64,000 nt of DNA from Oscillospiraceae bacterium HV4-5-C5C. Lineage in GTDB: Bacteria > Bacillota > Clostridia > Saccharofermentanales > Fastidiosipilaceae. The DNA lies in NCBI GenBank assembly GCA_012034405.1, contig JAAVLZ010000005.1, positions 88,719 to 152,718 of the forward strand, in the 5' to 3' direction. The notes under the pieces are model-generated. The model saw only the letters and a list, made by a program, of their open reading frames with translations. It searched no databases and had not been told where the DNA came from. Positions 8,524 to 17,209 of this stretch are shown here, piece after piece (the first letter of the stretch is position 1; each line of letters begins with the position of its first letter). Position numbers and translations under genes: made by a program.

Positions 8524-9365
8524 TGTCTGTCGCGCTATCCATGAAGAAGAAAAAGACTCACCATTGGTGGAAGTACCTGGTCTCAGTTGTGATCCTGGTT
8601 ATCTATCTGCTGCCGATCTATGTCCTGCTCAATATGTCGCTCCGGGATGTAACGGATATTGGCTCCAGGCTTTATTTGCCTGAACATTTTAATTTCACTA
8701 ACTACCCCAATGTTCTTGATTCGCAGTTCTTTAATGCTATAAAAAATTCCCTGATTCTGATGGCCGGTACGGTTATTTTTCAGCTCGGTTTTGGCTCTAT
8801 GGCAGCCTATGGTCTGACGCGCAGTCATAACCGCTTATCCAAAAAAATCAGCAGTCTGAACATGGGTATCATGATGATACCAGGCTTGGCCTTGCTGGTC
8901 GGCACCTACTCGCTGATGGTTAAAATCCATGCGGTTAACTCTTTGTGGGGGCTCATCCTGCTCTCCGCTGCCGGCGGCATCCCCGGTACGGTCTTTATGT
9001 ATATGAATTTTATCGTATCGATACCAACCGCGCTGGATGACGCGGCTTCCATAGACGGAGCTAATGTCTTCAGGACCTACTTTTCCATTATCATGCCGCA
9101 GCTGAAAGCCATTACCATTACTCAGATCATCATGACCGCGGTGGGGTCCTGGAACAACTATCTGATGCCGGTCTTCCTGCTGCAAAAAAAGTCCAAATTC
9201 ACCATCATTTTGATGATCAAGTCGGCTTTTGACTCCAAAGGCGGTCTGGGTAATCTGCCGGAAGCCGCGGCTATGTGTGTTTTAGGCATGCTGCCTATCA
9301 TTATTCTGTATCTGGCCATGCAGAAATATATTATTGAAGGCCAAATCGACAGTTCAGTTAAGTAA
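8523..9365 (+). CDS. CUT1 sugar ABC transporter permease, MalG/UgpE-like
   Basis: The second membrane subunit, 280 residues with six helices. The EAA-type loop reads ALDDAASIDGANVFRTYFSI near residues 175-195. The ATG lies inside the stop codon of the preceding permease gene (TGATG), a coupling arrangement. The stop is 11 bases from the start of the GH43-type gene, so uptake and hydrolysis are in one transcript. Confidence 0.93.
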   Translation: MSVALSMKKKKTHHWWKYLVSVVILVIYLLPIYVLLNMSLRDVTDIGSRLYLPEHFNFTNYPNVLDSQFFNAIKNSLILMAGTVIFQLGFGSMAAYGLTRSHNRLSKKISSLNMGIMMIPGLALLVGTYSLMVKIHAVNSLWGLILLSAAGGIPGTVFMYMNFIVSIPTALDDAASIDGANVFRTYFSIIMPQLKAITITQIIMTAVGSWNNYLMPVFLLQKKSKFTIILMIKSAFDSKGGLGNLPEAAAMCVLGMLPIIILYLAMQKYIIEGQIDSSVK

Positions 9366-9376
9366 GCGAGGTATGC

Positions 9377-10312
9377 ATGTTACTTTATAAACGATCAGCT
9401 ACGGATTCAGCGCCGCTGGCACAGCCTGACCCTTATATGATAGAGGCCGGGGGCAAGTGGTATCTTTATGCTACCGGAGTGGAGGGGGTCGAGCTGTTCT
9501 CCAGCTCTGACCTCTTCAGCGGATGGCATTATGACGGCAGATGTCTGGAGGTACCCGGTCAGCATAAGTTTTGGGCACCCTCAGTAATCCAGATTGACGA
9601 CCTTTACTATATGTACTACTCCAGCGAACCGCGTCAGGCTCACGATGATCATCAGCAAACACTTTATGTCGCGACAGCCAGGCAGCCGGAGGGCCCCTTT
9701 AAACCCATCAATGTTGTCAAAGCCCCCTTTTCCATTGATGCGCATGTCGTGCAGACACCCTCCGGTTTATATCTGTTCTACTGCCAGAACGTATTAGATC
9801 AGGAATGTGTCGGTACCTACATTTTCTGCGACCGCCTGACCGATCCGTTGCATGCGGAGGATCAGCCAGTTTGTGTGATCAGGCCCAGTTTGCAGCAGGA
9901 AATCTATGAGCGTGATCGCTTTGGTGATGGCAAAGACTGGTACACCGTTGAAGGGCCTTTTTACTTTTACCATGAAGGCTGGCATTACCTGACTTATTCA
10001 GGTGGTAACCATACCAATGACAGTTATTTTGTGGGCTACGCTTCTGCTCCCGGTCCGCAAGCTGCTGACCTGCGCTTCTTACCCTGGAAAAAGAACGGTG
10101 AGGATGGTCAGTTTGCCCCGGTCTTATATAAAACTGACCAGATGGAAGGAACGGGACATAACTCAGTCATTAAAGAAGGAGACCAGTACTGGATCGTTTA
10201 CCATGGCCGGGTGACAGGCAGTCGCAGGGCCGGCGGTCCGGATACCCGCGTCGCCAGGATAGATCGTTTGCTGCCAATAAACGGTCAGCTTCAGGTAAGC
10301 TTCAGCAATTAA
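9377..10312 (+). CDS. Glycoside hydrolase, GH43-type five-bladed propeller (cytoplasmic)
   Basis: A 311-residue enzyme with the three acidic residues of the GH43 family in the expected order: base Asp18 in AQPDPYMIEAGGKWYLYATG, transition-state Asp121 in FSIDAHVVQ, acid Glu192 in TVEGPFYFY. WAPSV and YYMYYSS motifs of the propeller are also present. No signal peptide, so it acts inside the cell on imported oligosaccharides. GH43 enzymes are mostly arabinofuranosidases, xylosidases or galactosidases; the exact bond cannot be told. It is the last gene of the operon and is followed by a strong terminator. The ATG is preceded by AAGCGAGGTATGC, a modest ribosome site. Confidence 0.85.
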   Translation: MLLYKRSATDSAPLAQPDPYMIEAGGKWYLYATGVEGVELFSSSDLFSGWHYDGRCLEVPGQHKFWAPSVIQIDDLYYMYYSSEPRQAHDDHQQTLYVATARQPEGPFKPINVVKAPFSIDAHVVQTPSGLYLFYCQNVLDQECVGTYIFCDRLTDPLHAEDQPVCVIRPSLQQEIYERDRFGDGKDWYTVEGPFYFYHEGWHYLTYSGGNHTNDSYFVGYASAPGPQAADLRFLPWKKNGEDGQFAPVLYKTDQMEGTGHNSVIKEGDQYWIVYHGRVTGSRRAGGPDTRVARIDRLLPINGQLQVSFSN

Positions 10313-10328
10313 CCCTACCAGACTGAAT

Positions 10329-10370
10329 AAAGGGCGTGCCCGGCGGTTAAACTGCCGGGCACGCCCTTTT
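10329..10370 (+). terminator. Strong intrinsic terminator of the first CUT1/GH43 operon
   Basis: GGGCGTGCCCGGC (10332-10344) pairs perfectly with GCCGGGCACGCCC (10354-10366) across a nine-base loop, flanked by AAA before and TTTT after. Confidence 0.93.
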
Positions 10371-10741
10371 CAGCAGGTTATTTTCATGCGTCAGGACTTT
10401 GTTCTCACCCCCGGACGCTCGATACCCCGGCGGCAAATCTTAAGCCCCGCCCCCTGACCTGAGCTCAGACCAGATAGCTCCAGCGGACCCAGACCAAGGT
10501 GGTTTTGCCGCCGGTGCCCCTGGTGCTATGCTGCTACGACCGTGATGATCCACCCTTGCTGCTGCCATAGGCGCTCCTGCTCCGATTTGATCAGACGCAG
10601 CTCGTCTTGCTTATATCGGCCACTTCCGGCAGCTGCGTCTCCACTTTTTCACGCTATCACCCATATGGCTGATCAAGGTCTGTCCATTTATGCTGAGCTG
10701 CTGCTCTTCAGATAACAGTTGCCACGCTATGTCCGGCCCGT
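10371..10741 (-). pseudogene. Non-coding stretch with possible decayed coding sequence
   Basis: This 370-bp stretch between two terminators has no intact gene. On the minus strand, fragments in shifting frames read like coding sequence: one piece includes GPDIAWQLLSEEQQLSINGQ and ends at a stop near 10620, another frame then gives QDELRLIKSEQERLWQQQGW before a stop near 10530. The pattern suggests a gene tail inactivated by frameshifts, but I do not recognise the family and no start or ribosome site is visible. It could be chance. Confidence 0.3.
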
Positions 10742-10753
10742 TCAGACGCTATC

Positions 10754-10802
10754 CACAAAAAAGCAGTCAAGCTGCGCCAGGTTAGCGCAATTTGACTGCT
10801 TT
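10754..10802 (-). terminator. Intrinsic terminator of the second CUT1 operon
   Basis: On the minus strand AAAGCAGTCAA (from 10802) pairs with TTGACTGCTTT (to 10760), with an inner GCGC/GCGC pair, and a run of six T follows. It lies 67 bp after the stop at 10869. Confidence 0.92.
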
Positions 10803-10868
10803 GGGAAGTGAATCTGAGATATCAATACATCAGCGCAGGTGTCAGCCTGGGCTGCCAGGTCAGACTGA

Positions 10869-11738
10869 TCAGCCTTTGATACCGCCGCCGGTAACCCCGG
10901 AGATGATCCGCTCTGACATAAACAGATAAAGGATAAAGGTTGGCAGGAAGACAATGATAACGGCGGCAAACAATCCGCCGTAATTGCCGGTGTACTTCAT
11001 GGAGTTAACGATCTGCAGCAGGCCGACGCCAACCGGGGTGGTATCCTCCGTGGTCGCAAAAATCAGGGCCATAAAGAATTCATTCCAGACGCCCAGGAAG
11101 TTAAAAACAGTCACGGTGATAATAGCCGGCTGCACCAGGGGTAACATAATGGTCCAGAAAGCCCGGCCCAGCGAACAGCCATCAATCATGGCAGCTTCTT
11201 CATAGGTTTTGGAAAGGGTGCCAAAAAAATTGAGCAGATAAATGGTGGTATAAGGTACGTTCATAAAGGTATACAACAGGATCAGAATGATCCTGCCCTT
11301 GATATGCATAGACGCGGTGAAAGCATAAATGGGCAGTACGATCATGACCGCCGGGAGACTCATGGCAATAATCATAAAGAAGCGGAGCGCCTTATTCCCG
11401 GCAAACTCAAAGCGAGACAGAGCGTAGGAAGCGGGAGCCGAAATCAGCAGAACCGCCACGCAGGCCACCACCGAGTAAAGCACGGAGTTGGCAAAATACC
11501 TGGAAACATTTTGCACCTGCCAGGCATCCTTGTAGTTTTCAAAATGCAGGCCGCTGGCAAATTTCAGAACCGTACCGCTGAATATCTCCTTAGAGGTAGA
11601 CAAACTGGCGGCTAAAATCCAGAACAAAATGACAGCAGTAAAGCCGATCCAGATGATCAGGATCAGATAACCGGGCAGCAGAGATAATTCCTTTTTCCAG
11701 TTGATGCGTTCTCTGAACTGTTTGTTTTTCTTGGACAT
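10869..11738 (-). CDS. CUT1 sugar ABC transporter permease, MalG-like
   Basis: Membrane subunit of about 289 residues with six helices. The ATPase-docking loop reads YEEAAMIDGCSLGRAFWTIM. I choose the ATG at 11738 (MSKKNKQF), which has GGGAG about eleven bases upstream and begins 16 bases after the upstream permease stop; an earlier in-frame ATG at 11774 would overlap that gene. It ends the operon, 67 bp before a strong terminator, and no ATPase gene is present. Confidence 0.92.
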   Translation of the reverse strand: MSKKNKQFRERINWKKELSLLPGYLILIIWIGFTAVILFWILAASLSTSKEIFSGTVLKFASGLHFENYKDAWQVQNVSRYFANSVLYSVVACVAVLLISAPASYALSRFEFAGNKALRFFMIIAMSLPAVMIVLPIYAFTASMHIKGRIILILLYTFMNVPYTTIYLLNFFGTLSKTYEEAAMIDGCSLGRAFWTIMLPLVQPAIITVTVFNFLGVWNEFFMALIFATTEDTTPVGVGLLQIVNSMKYTGNYGGLFAAVIIVFLPTFILYLFMSERIISGVTGGGIKG

Positions 11739-11754
11739 GTTTCCGGCGCTCCCT

Positions 11755-12648
11755 TCAGAATTCAAGATCATCATTTTTTATGACTTTTTCCAACAAAATG
11801 TAGACCAGCAGGACAACCACCGAAAGGAAGACGCCTGCGGCCGCACCGAGTCCGGCGTTTCTGGTCGTGTTGGAAGCGGTACCAAAGACCCGGTCATAAA
11901 TATAGATAACCGGCACCAGGGTAGAGTTTTCTGACGAAACCGGAGAAAACATTTTGGACCAGAGGAAAAAGGACGTGGTGGTTATGGTCCAGAAAGTTAT
12001 ATTGGTTTTGGTAATCCCCTTGAGTAAGGGCATGGTGATGCTGAAGAACTGCCGGACCTTTCCCGCTCCGTCAATCGTGGAAGCCTCATACAGATCTGCG
12101 GGGATTCTCTCAATGCCGCTGATAAAGATCAGCATAAAGTAGCCGGTCGCGCCAAAGATATAGGCGATCAGCATGGACCAAAACTTCATGTCTGTTCCCA
12201 GCCACTTTACATTGCTCACACCAAATTCTTTCAGGATGCCGTTCAGCAAACCAAAATCATAGTTAAATACATACTGAATCCACATGGTGGCCAGAGCCAC
12301 CGCGCTGATGATATTGGGCAGATAAATAGCTGCCCGGAAGAACTTTTTAAAGCGGACACCGCTGCACAGGATAACTGCAAATAGCAGCGCCAGTGCCAGC
12401 GTAACAACACCGCCCAGTAACCAGATTCGGACCATGTTCCACAGGGCTGTCAGAAATGCACTGCTGGTAAACAGGCTGATGTAATTGGCCAATCCATTGA
12501 AGGTCCAGCTCCGGGCCGGTGCGGTAACGCTCTCAATGGAAAAGAAGCTCATAATAACGGTCCTGACAACCGGATACAGATACATAACGAACAAGGACAA
12601 TACACATGGTAAGATGAACAGTATAATTGTCGCCCTGTGTTTTTTCAT
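11755..12648 (-). CDS. CUT1 sugar ABC transporter permease, MalF-like
   Basis: Membrane subunit of 297 residues. It opens with a first helix (ATIILFILPCVLSLFVMYLY), followed by a periplasmic loop and five more helices; the EAA loop is DLYEASTIDGAGKVRQFFSI. It begins 31 bases after the binding-protein stop. The ribosome site is weak (AAGAG ahead of GTTGGTACC). It works with the permease at 10869-11738 and the lipoprotein at 12680-14077. Confidence 0.92.
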   Translation of the reverse strand: MKKHRATIILFILPCVLSLFVMYLYPVVRTVIMSFFSIESVTAPARSWTFNGLANYISLFTSSAFLTALWNMVRIWLLGGVVTLALALLFAVILCSGVRFKKFFRAAIYLPNIISAVALATMWIQYVFNYDFGLLNGILKEFGVSNVKWLGTDMKFWSMLIAYIFGATGYFMLIFISGIERIPADLYEASTIDGAGKVRQFFSITMPLLKGITKTNITFWTITTTSFFLWSKMFSPVSSENSTLVPVIYIYDRVFGTASNTTRNAGLGAAAGVFLSVVVLLVYILLEKVIKNDDLEF

Positions 12649-12679
12649 GGTACCAACTCTTCTTTCCTTTTGTAATTAA

Positions 12680-14077
12680 TCAGTACAAAGCATCCAAAGC
12701 CTTGGCAAAATCCTCGCCAGACGCAAATTTACCTTCATACAGTTGAGCAATAACGTCCACAATACCGGTTTGTTTGTCTGAGTTATAATCAATACCCATG
12801 CCCCAGATCAGCGGTGTGGTGGTGGCCTCAAGCGTCGCGATTGAGCCGGCTTTGATAGCGGGCTCAGAATTGTGAGGATCAGCCGGAATCTGCGTAGCCG
12901 TATCCGCCATCGTCTGGTCATTGGTACCAGATGTCAGATACATGATGAAATCAAACGCAGCCTGCGCATTTTGACTGTATTTGGTAATAGCCAGAGAGTT
13001 CGCGCCGGCATAAGCGTTCATGGAGTTAACGCCACCTTCTACAGAAGGATAATTAAACAGACCCCAGTTAACTTCCGTACCGGTGTTGTTATTGACCTCT
13101 GACACCACATAATCCGCACAGATGACCATGGCGACCTTGCCAGTCAGACCAATCTTGTTTTGACTGGAAGGATACTCATCGGGTGCTCCATCAGCCAGAT
13201 AACCAGCTTTAACAAAATCAATAATCTGATCAGCCGCGCTGATCACGCCAGCATTAGCGCTCCAGCCGCCGTTTTCAGCCAAATTGATAATAGCGTCTTG
13301 CCCTATGACCCGCTCCAGATGAGAACCAAAGGCCAGATCCAGATATGCGCTGTCCAGTGCCAACGGCTGATAGCCGTTATCCACCATCTTTTGGCAGGCG
13401 TCCAGGAACTCTGTCCAGGTTTCCGGGGTCTCCGTAATACCACTGGCTTCAAAAATGTCTTTATTATAGAAGACACCACCAACCTGGGGCTGCTCAGTAA
13501 TACAGGCCAGGAAACCAGCCCAATCAATTACCTGCTGGTTCAATGCGGCGTAGCTGCGGCTATCATAATCAGCCGCCGTCGCCATGTCTGTCAGGTCATA
13601 AACATAATCTTTAAAGTTCTTGCTGATATTCTGGTAGCTGCTTTCAAACAGATCCACCTCATCCTGGGCTTCCAGAGAAGTCTGGATAACCTGGGACAGG
13701 TCGCGCCCCTTAAACTCAATATTGATTGTAGCACCGGTTTTTTCTTCAAAAGCTTTGGCAACCGCTGCCACAACCTCTCCCTGCGGTTCATTAGAGTTCC
13801 ACATGGACCAGTAGTTCAAGGTCACACTACTGTAATCACCGGTGGCAAAGTCAGTCGAATCGGCTGACTCACTGTCACTGCCAGCTGTGGTCGCGTCACT
13901 TGCTGCAGCGGCACCCTCAGTAGTGGTGGCAGAATCAGTTGCAGCGGCTGTTGTACCCGCGGCTGTTGTTGTGCTTGCAGCAGCCGTGGTGGTTTGAGTA
14001 CTGCCGCTGGCACAGCCTGCCAGTGACAAGGTCATCACAGCAGCAAGTGTCAAGCTTACAAGTTTTTCATGTTCCAT
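12680..14077 (-). CDS. Sugar-binding lipoprotein of the second CUT1 transporter; start region looks frameshifted
   Basis: A 465-residue family-1 binding protein with lipobox LAGC (Cys22), a Thr/Ala/Ser linker to about residue 75, then YWSMWNSNEPQGEVVAAVAK and the usual two-lobe pattern. The start is odd. The only in-frame ATG (14075-14077) directly abuts the ribosome site AAGGAGG (14078-14084) with no spacing and gives MEHEKLVSL. A second ATG at 14068-14070 has ideal seven-base spacing but is out of frame and reads MKNL then stop. One extra A in the five-A run at 14063-14067 would give MKKLVSLTLAAV, the normal start of such proteins. Either a one-base deletion or a base-calling error is likely. 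Confidence 0.88.
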   Translation of the reverse strand: MEHEKLVSLTLAAVMTLSLAGCASGSTQTTTAAASTTTAAGTTAAATDSATTTEGAAAASDATTAGSDSESADSTDFATGDYSSVTLNYWSMWNSNEPQGEVVAAVAKAFEEKTGATINIEFKGRDLSQVIQTSLEAQDEVDLFESSYQNISKNFKDYVYDLTDMATAADYDSRSYAALNQQVIDWAGFLACITEQPQVGGVFYNKDIFEASGITETPETWTEFLDACQKMVDNGYQPLALDSAYLDLAFGSHLERVIGQDAIINLAENGGWSANAGVISAADQIIDFVKAGYLADGAPDEYPSSQNKIGLTGKVAMVICADYVVSEVNNNTGTEVNWGLFNYPSVEGGVNSMNAYAGANSLAITKYSQNAQAAFDFIMYLTSGTNDQTMADTATQIPADPHNSEPAIKAGSIATLEATTTPLIWGMGIDYNSDKQTGIVDVIAQLYEGKFASGEDFAKALDALY

Positions 14078-14298
14078 CCTCCTTCACATTGCGTTCATGT
14101 CGCCCCGGATAATCAGCCGTAATCGCCAAATTCAGGACGTATTCATGTAACGCAACTGTATCGTATCACCAACATTAGGGTCAAACATTTTGATTGTTGA
14201 CTTGTTCTTTAGAAATATTGACCTATTTATTTTTCTTGTAGCAAGACTTATATAACCCGCTTGCCAGGCTTATCATTCTGGATAATATCAGCTGCTGC

Positions 14299-14323
14299 CG
14301 GGGCCTGCAGATCCAGGGCCCCG
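14299..14323 (-). terminator. GC-rich hairpin after the AraC gene
   Basis: CGGGGCC (14299-14305) and GGCCCCG (14317-14323) form a seven-base stem just downstream of the AraC stop at 14336. There is no T run, so termination would be weak. The rest of 14078-14335 is AT-rich leader for the binding-protein gene, with a loose TTGACC/GATACA promoter pair on the minus strand near 14155-14192. Confidence 0.3.
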
Positions 14324-14335
14324 CAGACTTCCATG

Positions 14336-15193
14336 TTAAGGACAAATGACAATATGCGGGCTCTGATTTTTGCTTACATAGGCTTCCCTATAGGAGCTGG
14401 GCGACATATGGCAATGCTTTTGAAAGCTCTGGGCAAAGTAGCTCTGCGAAGAGAAGCCCGTCAGGGCCGCGATTTCCGTGATGCTGTGATCCGTCGTTAC
14501 CAGCAGCTCCCGGCTGGCCTGGATCCGGACTCGGTTCAGATAACTGATGGGCGAGAATCCAAAGGTCTGGGAAAATAACCTGACGATGTAGGACTTGCTC
14601 AGGTTGAAATGATGGGACAAGGTCTCCAGATTGATGCCGGTGGTATAGTTATTATCAATGTACCGGCGGATCTGCATACATTCCCGATCATAGCTGATCG
14701 TTTCCAATTTGCTGAGCAGAAATTCCGCCTGGCGACTCAGGCTGATGGTCAGATTCTCCAGCAAGTTCTGACAGATCCGTTGATATTGGTCAGCCATACG
14801 GCTGACTTCTTTATACATAAGAGACATGTAGGCAGCTAATTCAGGCAGAAAGGCCTGGTTTTTGAGAATCAGGTATTCCCGTTCACCTTGGTACAGATAA
14901 TTAAAGTTCTCAACCCCCAAAATGAAATACTCCATCGGCTGATCCGGACTGGAACGCTCAGTGTGCACGGTATTCGGATTGATAATCGCAAAGTTGCCCT
15001 TTTCCACGTCATAAAGCTCGTTATCGATCATAAATTCACCCTTGCCGCTCATAATATAGTAGAACTCTGTGAATGGGTGGGCGTGCGGAAAGCTAGGCCA
15101 ATCATTTTCATACTTAGAATAACTGACGTAGATCAGGTTAGGGAGTTTCTGGTCACTTAACTTTGATTCAATCTGATATCTGGTGAAGCTCAA
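14336..15193 (-). CDS. AraC-family regulator with cupin sensor domain
   Basis: A 285-residue activator type. The N-terminal half is a cupin-like sugar sensor (SFPHAHPFTEFYYIMSGKGEF, then YDVEKGNFAIINPNTVH); the C-terminal 100 residues hold two helix-turn-helix motifs (LETLSHHFNLSKSYIVRLF and ITEIAALTGFSSQSYFAQSF) with the family signature. Translation starts at TTG 15191-15193 with AGGAGG six bases upstream. It sits between two CUT1 operons on the same strand, just upstream of the binding-protein gene at 12680-14077, which it most likely controls. Confidence 0.88.
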   Translation of the reverse strand: MSFTRYQIESKLSDQKLPNLIYVSYSKYENDWPSFPHAHPFTEFYYIMSGKGEFMIDNELYDVEKGNFAIINPNTVHTERSSPDQPMEYFILGVENFNYLYQGEREYLILKNQAFLPELAAYMSLMYKEVSRMADQYQRICQNLLENLTISLSRQAEFLLSKLETISYDRECMQIRRYIDNNYTTGINLETLSHHFNLSKSYIVRLFSQTFGFSPISYLNRVRIQASRELLVTTDHSITEIAALTGFSSQSYFAQSFQKHCHMSPSSYREAYVSKNQSPHIVICP

Positions 15194-15274
15194 AGCAGAC
15201 CTCCTTTTATTTCATTAATTAACATACTGCGGTATGAATTGCAAGCTTCTCAGGCTACATATGCAAAAGCAGAT

Positions 15275-15306
15275 AAAAACCGGGTGCTTTGACGCAACCC
15301 GGTTTT
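15275..15306 (-). terminator. Intrinsic terminator of the third CUT1 operon
   Basis: AAAACCGGGT and ACCCGGTTTT form a ten-base perfect stem (15276-15285 with 15297-15306), and on the minus strand the hairpin ends in five T. It may also work in the other direction. Confidence 0.88.
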
Positions 15307-15368
15307 CCGGAATAAGCAGTAATGCAGGCTGATTTGGCCGGCCTGCCAGCCGTAACCTGAGCTGCGGT

Positions 15369-16202
15369 TCAGAGTTTGCCGCCCGAGGTCGCAATACCCT
15401 GAATAAACTGTTTCTGAAAAAACAGATAAAGAACAATCATGGGCAGACTGGCAATCAGCGAAGCAGCCATCAATTCAGGATAATTGGAGCTGTACTGTCC
15501 TTGCATTGTTGCCAGGGCGGCTGACAATGGCATCATTTTATTGCTGGTATTGATAACCAACGGCCACATCAGATCCTTATAGGCAAACAAGGCCGTAAAG
15601 ATAGCCAGAGCCGCCAAAGTCGACCTTGTCAGCGGAGCCATGATAAATAAGAAGGTCTGCAGGATGTTGCAGCCATCCAGGCGAGCTGCTTCTTCCAGAT
15701 CTTTGGGCAAGCTCATATATGCCTGTTTCATTAAAAACGTACCAAACGCACTGACCAGACCTGGAAAAACCAGGGCAAAGATTGTGTTGGTCATCTTAAT
15801 CGCGCTCACCATCAAATATTGCGGAATGATAAAAATCTGGCTGGGAATCATCATCTGGAACAGAACCAGAGAAAACATCAGGTTTTTGCCCTTGAAGTTC
15901 AGACGAGCAAATGCATAACCCGCAAATGTCGAGGTCAAGCAAGCACAAACTACCCGCCAGAAGATCAGCAGCAGTGTATTTTTGTAAAGCAAGAGAAAGT
16001 TCATGTTTTTCCAGACGGTAATAAAGGCGTCTGACCGCCACTTGGAAGGAAAAATCACAAAAGGATTGACACTGGTTGATTCTGTAACCGTCTTAAAGGC
16101 GGTAAGAATCATCCACGCAAATGGAACAATCATAATAACAGAAAATATGATCAGAATCAGATGAATCAACAGTATCGTAAGCAAATTCTTAGATGACCGC
16201 AT
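15369..16202 (-). CDS. CUT1 sugar ABC transporter permease, MalG-like
   Basis: Membrane subunit of 277 residues, six helices. Docking loop: DLEEAARLDGCNILQTFLFI. Ends with the family-typical QKQFIQGIATSGGKL. AAGGGGGGACGATAGA precedes the ATG, which is 14 bases after the stop of the MalF-like gene. Last gene of its operon, followed by a terminator 60 bp on. Confidence 0.93.
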   Translation of the reverse strand: MRSSKNLLTILLIHLILIIFSVIMIVPFAWMILTAFKTVTESTSVNPFVIFPSKWRSDAFITVWKNMNFLLLYKNTLLLIFWRVVCACLTSTFAGYAFARLNFKGKNLMFSLVLFQMMIPSQIFIIPQYLMVSAIKMTNTIFALVFPGLVSAFGTFLMKQAYMSLPKDLEEAARLDGCNILQTFLFIMAPLTRSTLAALAIFTALFAYKDLMWPLVINTSNKMMPLSAALATMQGQYSSNYPELMAASLIASLPMIVLYLFFQKQFIQGIATSGGKL

Positions 16203-16216
16203 TCTATCGTCCCCCC

Positions 16217-17143
16217 TTAATTATAAAAGACCCATTTCTTCTGCAGTTTCATCTGTAAAGCCGTAATCAGTATGATGACAACCAGCAGCAGAATTACAAT
16301 GGTAGAACCATAGCCTTTATTCCCGTTCACAAAAGAGTATTGGTAGAACAGATAGACAATCGTCTGGGTTTTGGGGAGAGCCGGATTGCTCTTGGACATA
16401 ATCATGTAGATAGAGTCAAAGATCTGCAGTCCGCTGATAACACTGGTAACCAGGACAAAAAAGATCATTGGTGATAGCAAGGGCAGTGTAATTTTGAAAA
16501 AGGCAGCGGGGCCGGTCGCGCCGTCAATGGCGCCAGCTTCATAATATTCCTTGGGAATATCCTGTAGCCCTGCTAAAAAAAGAACCATGTTGTAACCAAT
16601 GCTGGACCATATGCCTATCACAGCAATGCTGATCCAGGCGATAGCAGGGTTTGATATCCACTCTATCTTAGTATGAAAAAGGTGATTGAGCAGTCCGAAC
16701 TGTGAATTATACAACCACTTCCAAACCATAGCTACTGCCGCCGGCGCTGCGATCATCGGAAGGAAGAAAATAGCCCGGTAAACAGCGCGGCCACGCATTT
16801 TACGATTCAGGAATACAGCTAATACCAGTGCGAGGGCAATTGAGACCGGAACCTGCAGGAGGGTGAGTTTAAGGGTATTCCATAAAGCCTGCCAGACCTC
16901 TGAATCCTTAAACAATTGAACATAGTTCTGCCCGCCTATGTAAATATTCCCTCTGCCAAAGTCTCCGGTCCGGAAAAACGTCTGGTAGAAGGATTGCAGC
17001 ATCGGCCAGATATTCAGGATAACTAAACCAAGCATGGTAGGAATTATAAAAAGCCACCCCCACAGATTTTGACTCTTTTCCCAATAAGTCATTCCGGGGC
17101 GGCGGTGATTGCCTGAAATAGCAAAGTCGTTTTTATTCATCAT
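16217..17143 (-). CDS. CUT1 sugar ABC transporter permease, MalF-like
   Basis: Membrane subunit of 308 residues. It has a first helix LWGWLFIIPTMLGLVILNIW, a periplasmic loop GNIYIGGQNYVQLF, and docking loop EYYEAGAIDGATGPAAFFKI. Two adjacent ATG codons (17141 and 17138) serve as possible starts, with AAGGGA upstream. A hairpin with a T run (17171-17199) separates it from the binding-protein gene. Confidence 0.93.
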   Translation of the reverse strand: MMNKNDFAISGNHRRPGMTYWEKSQNLWGWLFIIPTMLGLVILNIWPMLQSFYQTFFRTGDFGRGNIYIGGQNYVQLFKDSEVWQALWNTLKLTLLQVPVSIALALVLAVFLNRKMRGRAVYRAIFFLPMIAAPAAVAMVWKWLYNSQFGLLNHLFHTKIEWISNPAIAWISIAVIGIWSSIGYNMVLFLAGLQDIPKEYYEAGAIDGATGPAAFFKITLPLLSPMIFFVLVTSVISGLQIFDSIYMIMSKSNPALPKTQTIVYLFYQYSFVNGNKGYGSTIVILLLVVIILITALQMKLQKKWVFYN

Positions 17144-17170
17144 TCAAGCATTCCCTTCGTATAAAATAGC

Positions 17171-17199
17171 AAAAGCTGCCCCACAAAATGTGAGGCAGC
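17171..17199 (-). terminator. Attenuator hairpin between binding-protein and permease genes
   Basis: GCTGCC (17175-17180) with inner CACA pairs with GGCAGC (17194-17199) and inner TGTG; on the minus strand four T follow. Placement right after the binding-protein stop fits partial termination. Confidence 0.7.
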
Positions 17200-17209
17200 C
17201 CGGCACAGG

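Noticed and set aside
13160..13867. A 235-codon open frame on the plus strand inside a binding-protein gene
   Set aside because: It lies entirely opposite the lipoprotein gene at 12680-14077, has no ribosome site and no recognisable domain; it is a frame shadow.
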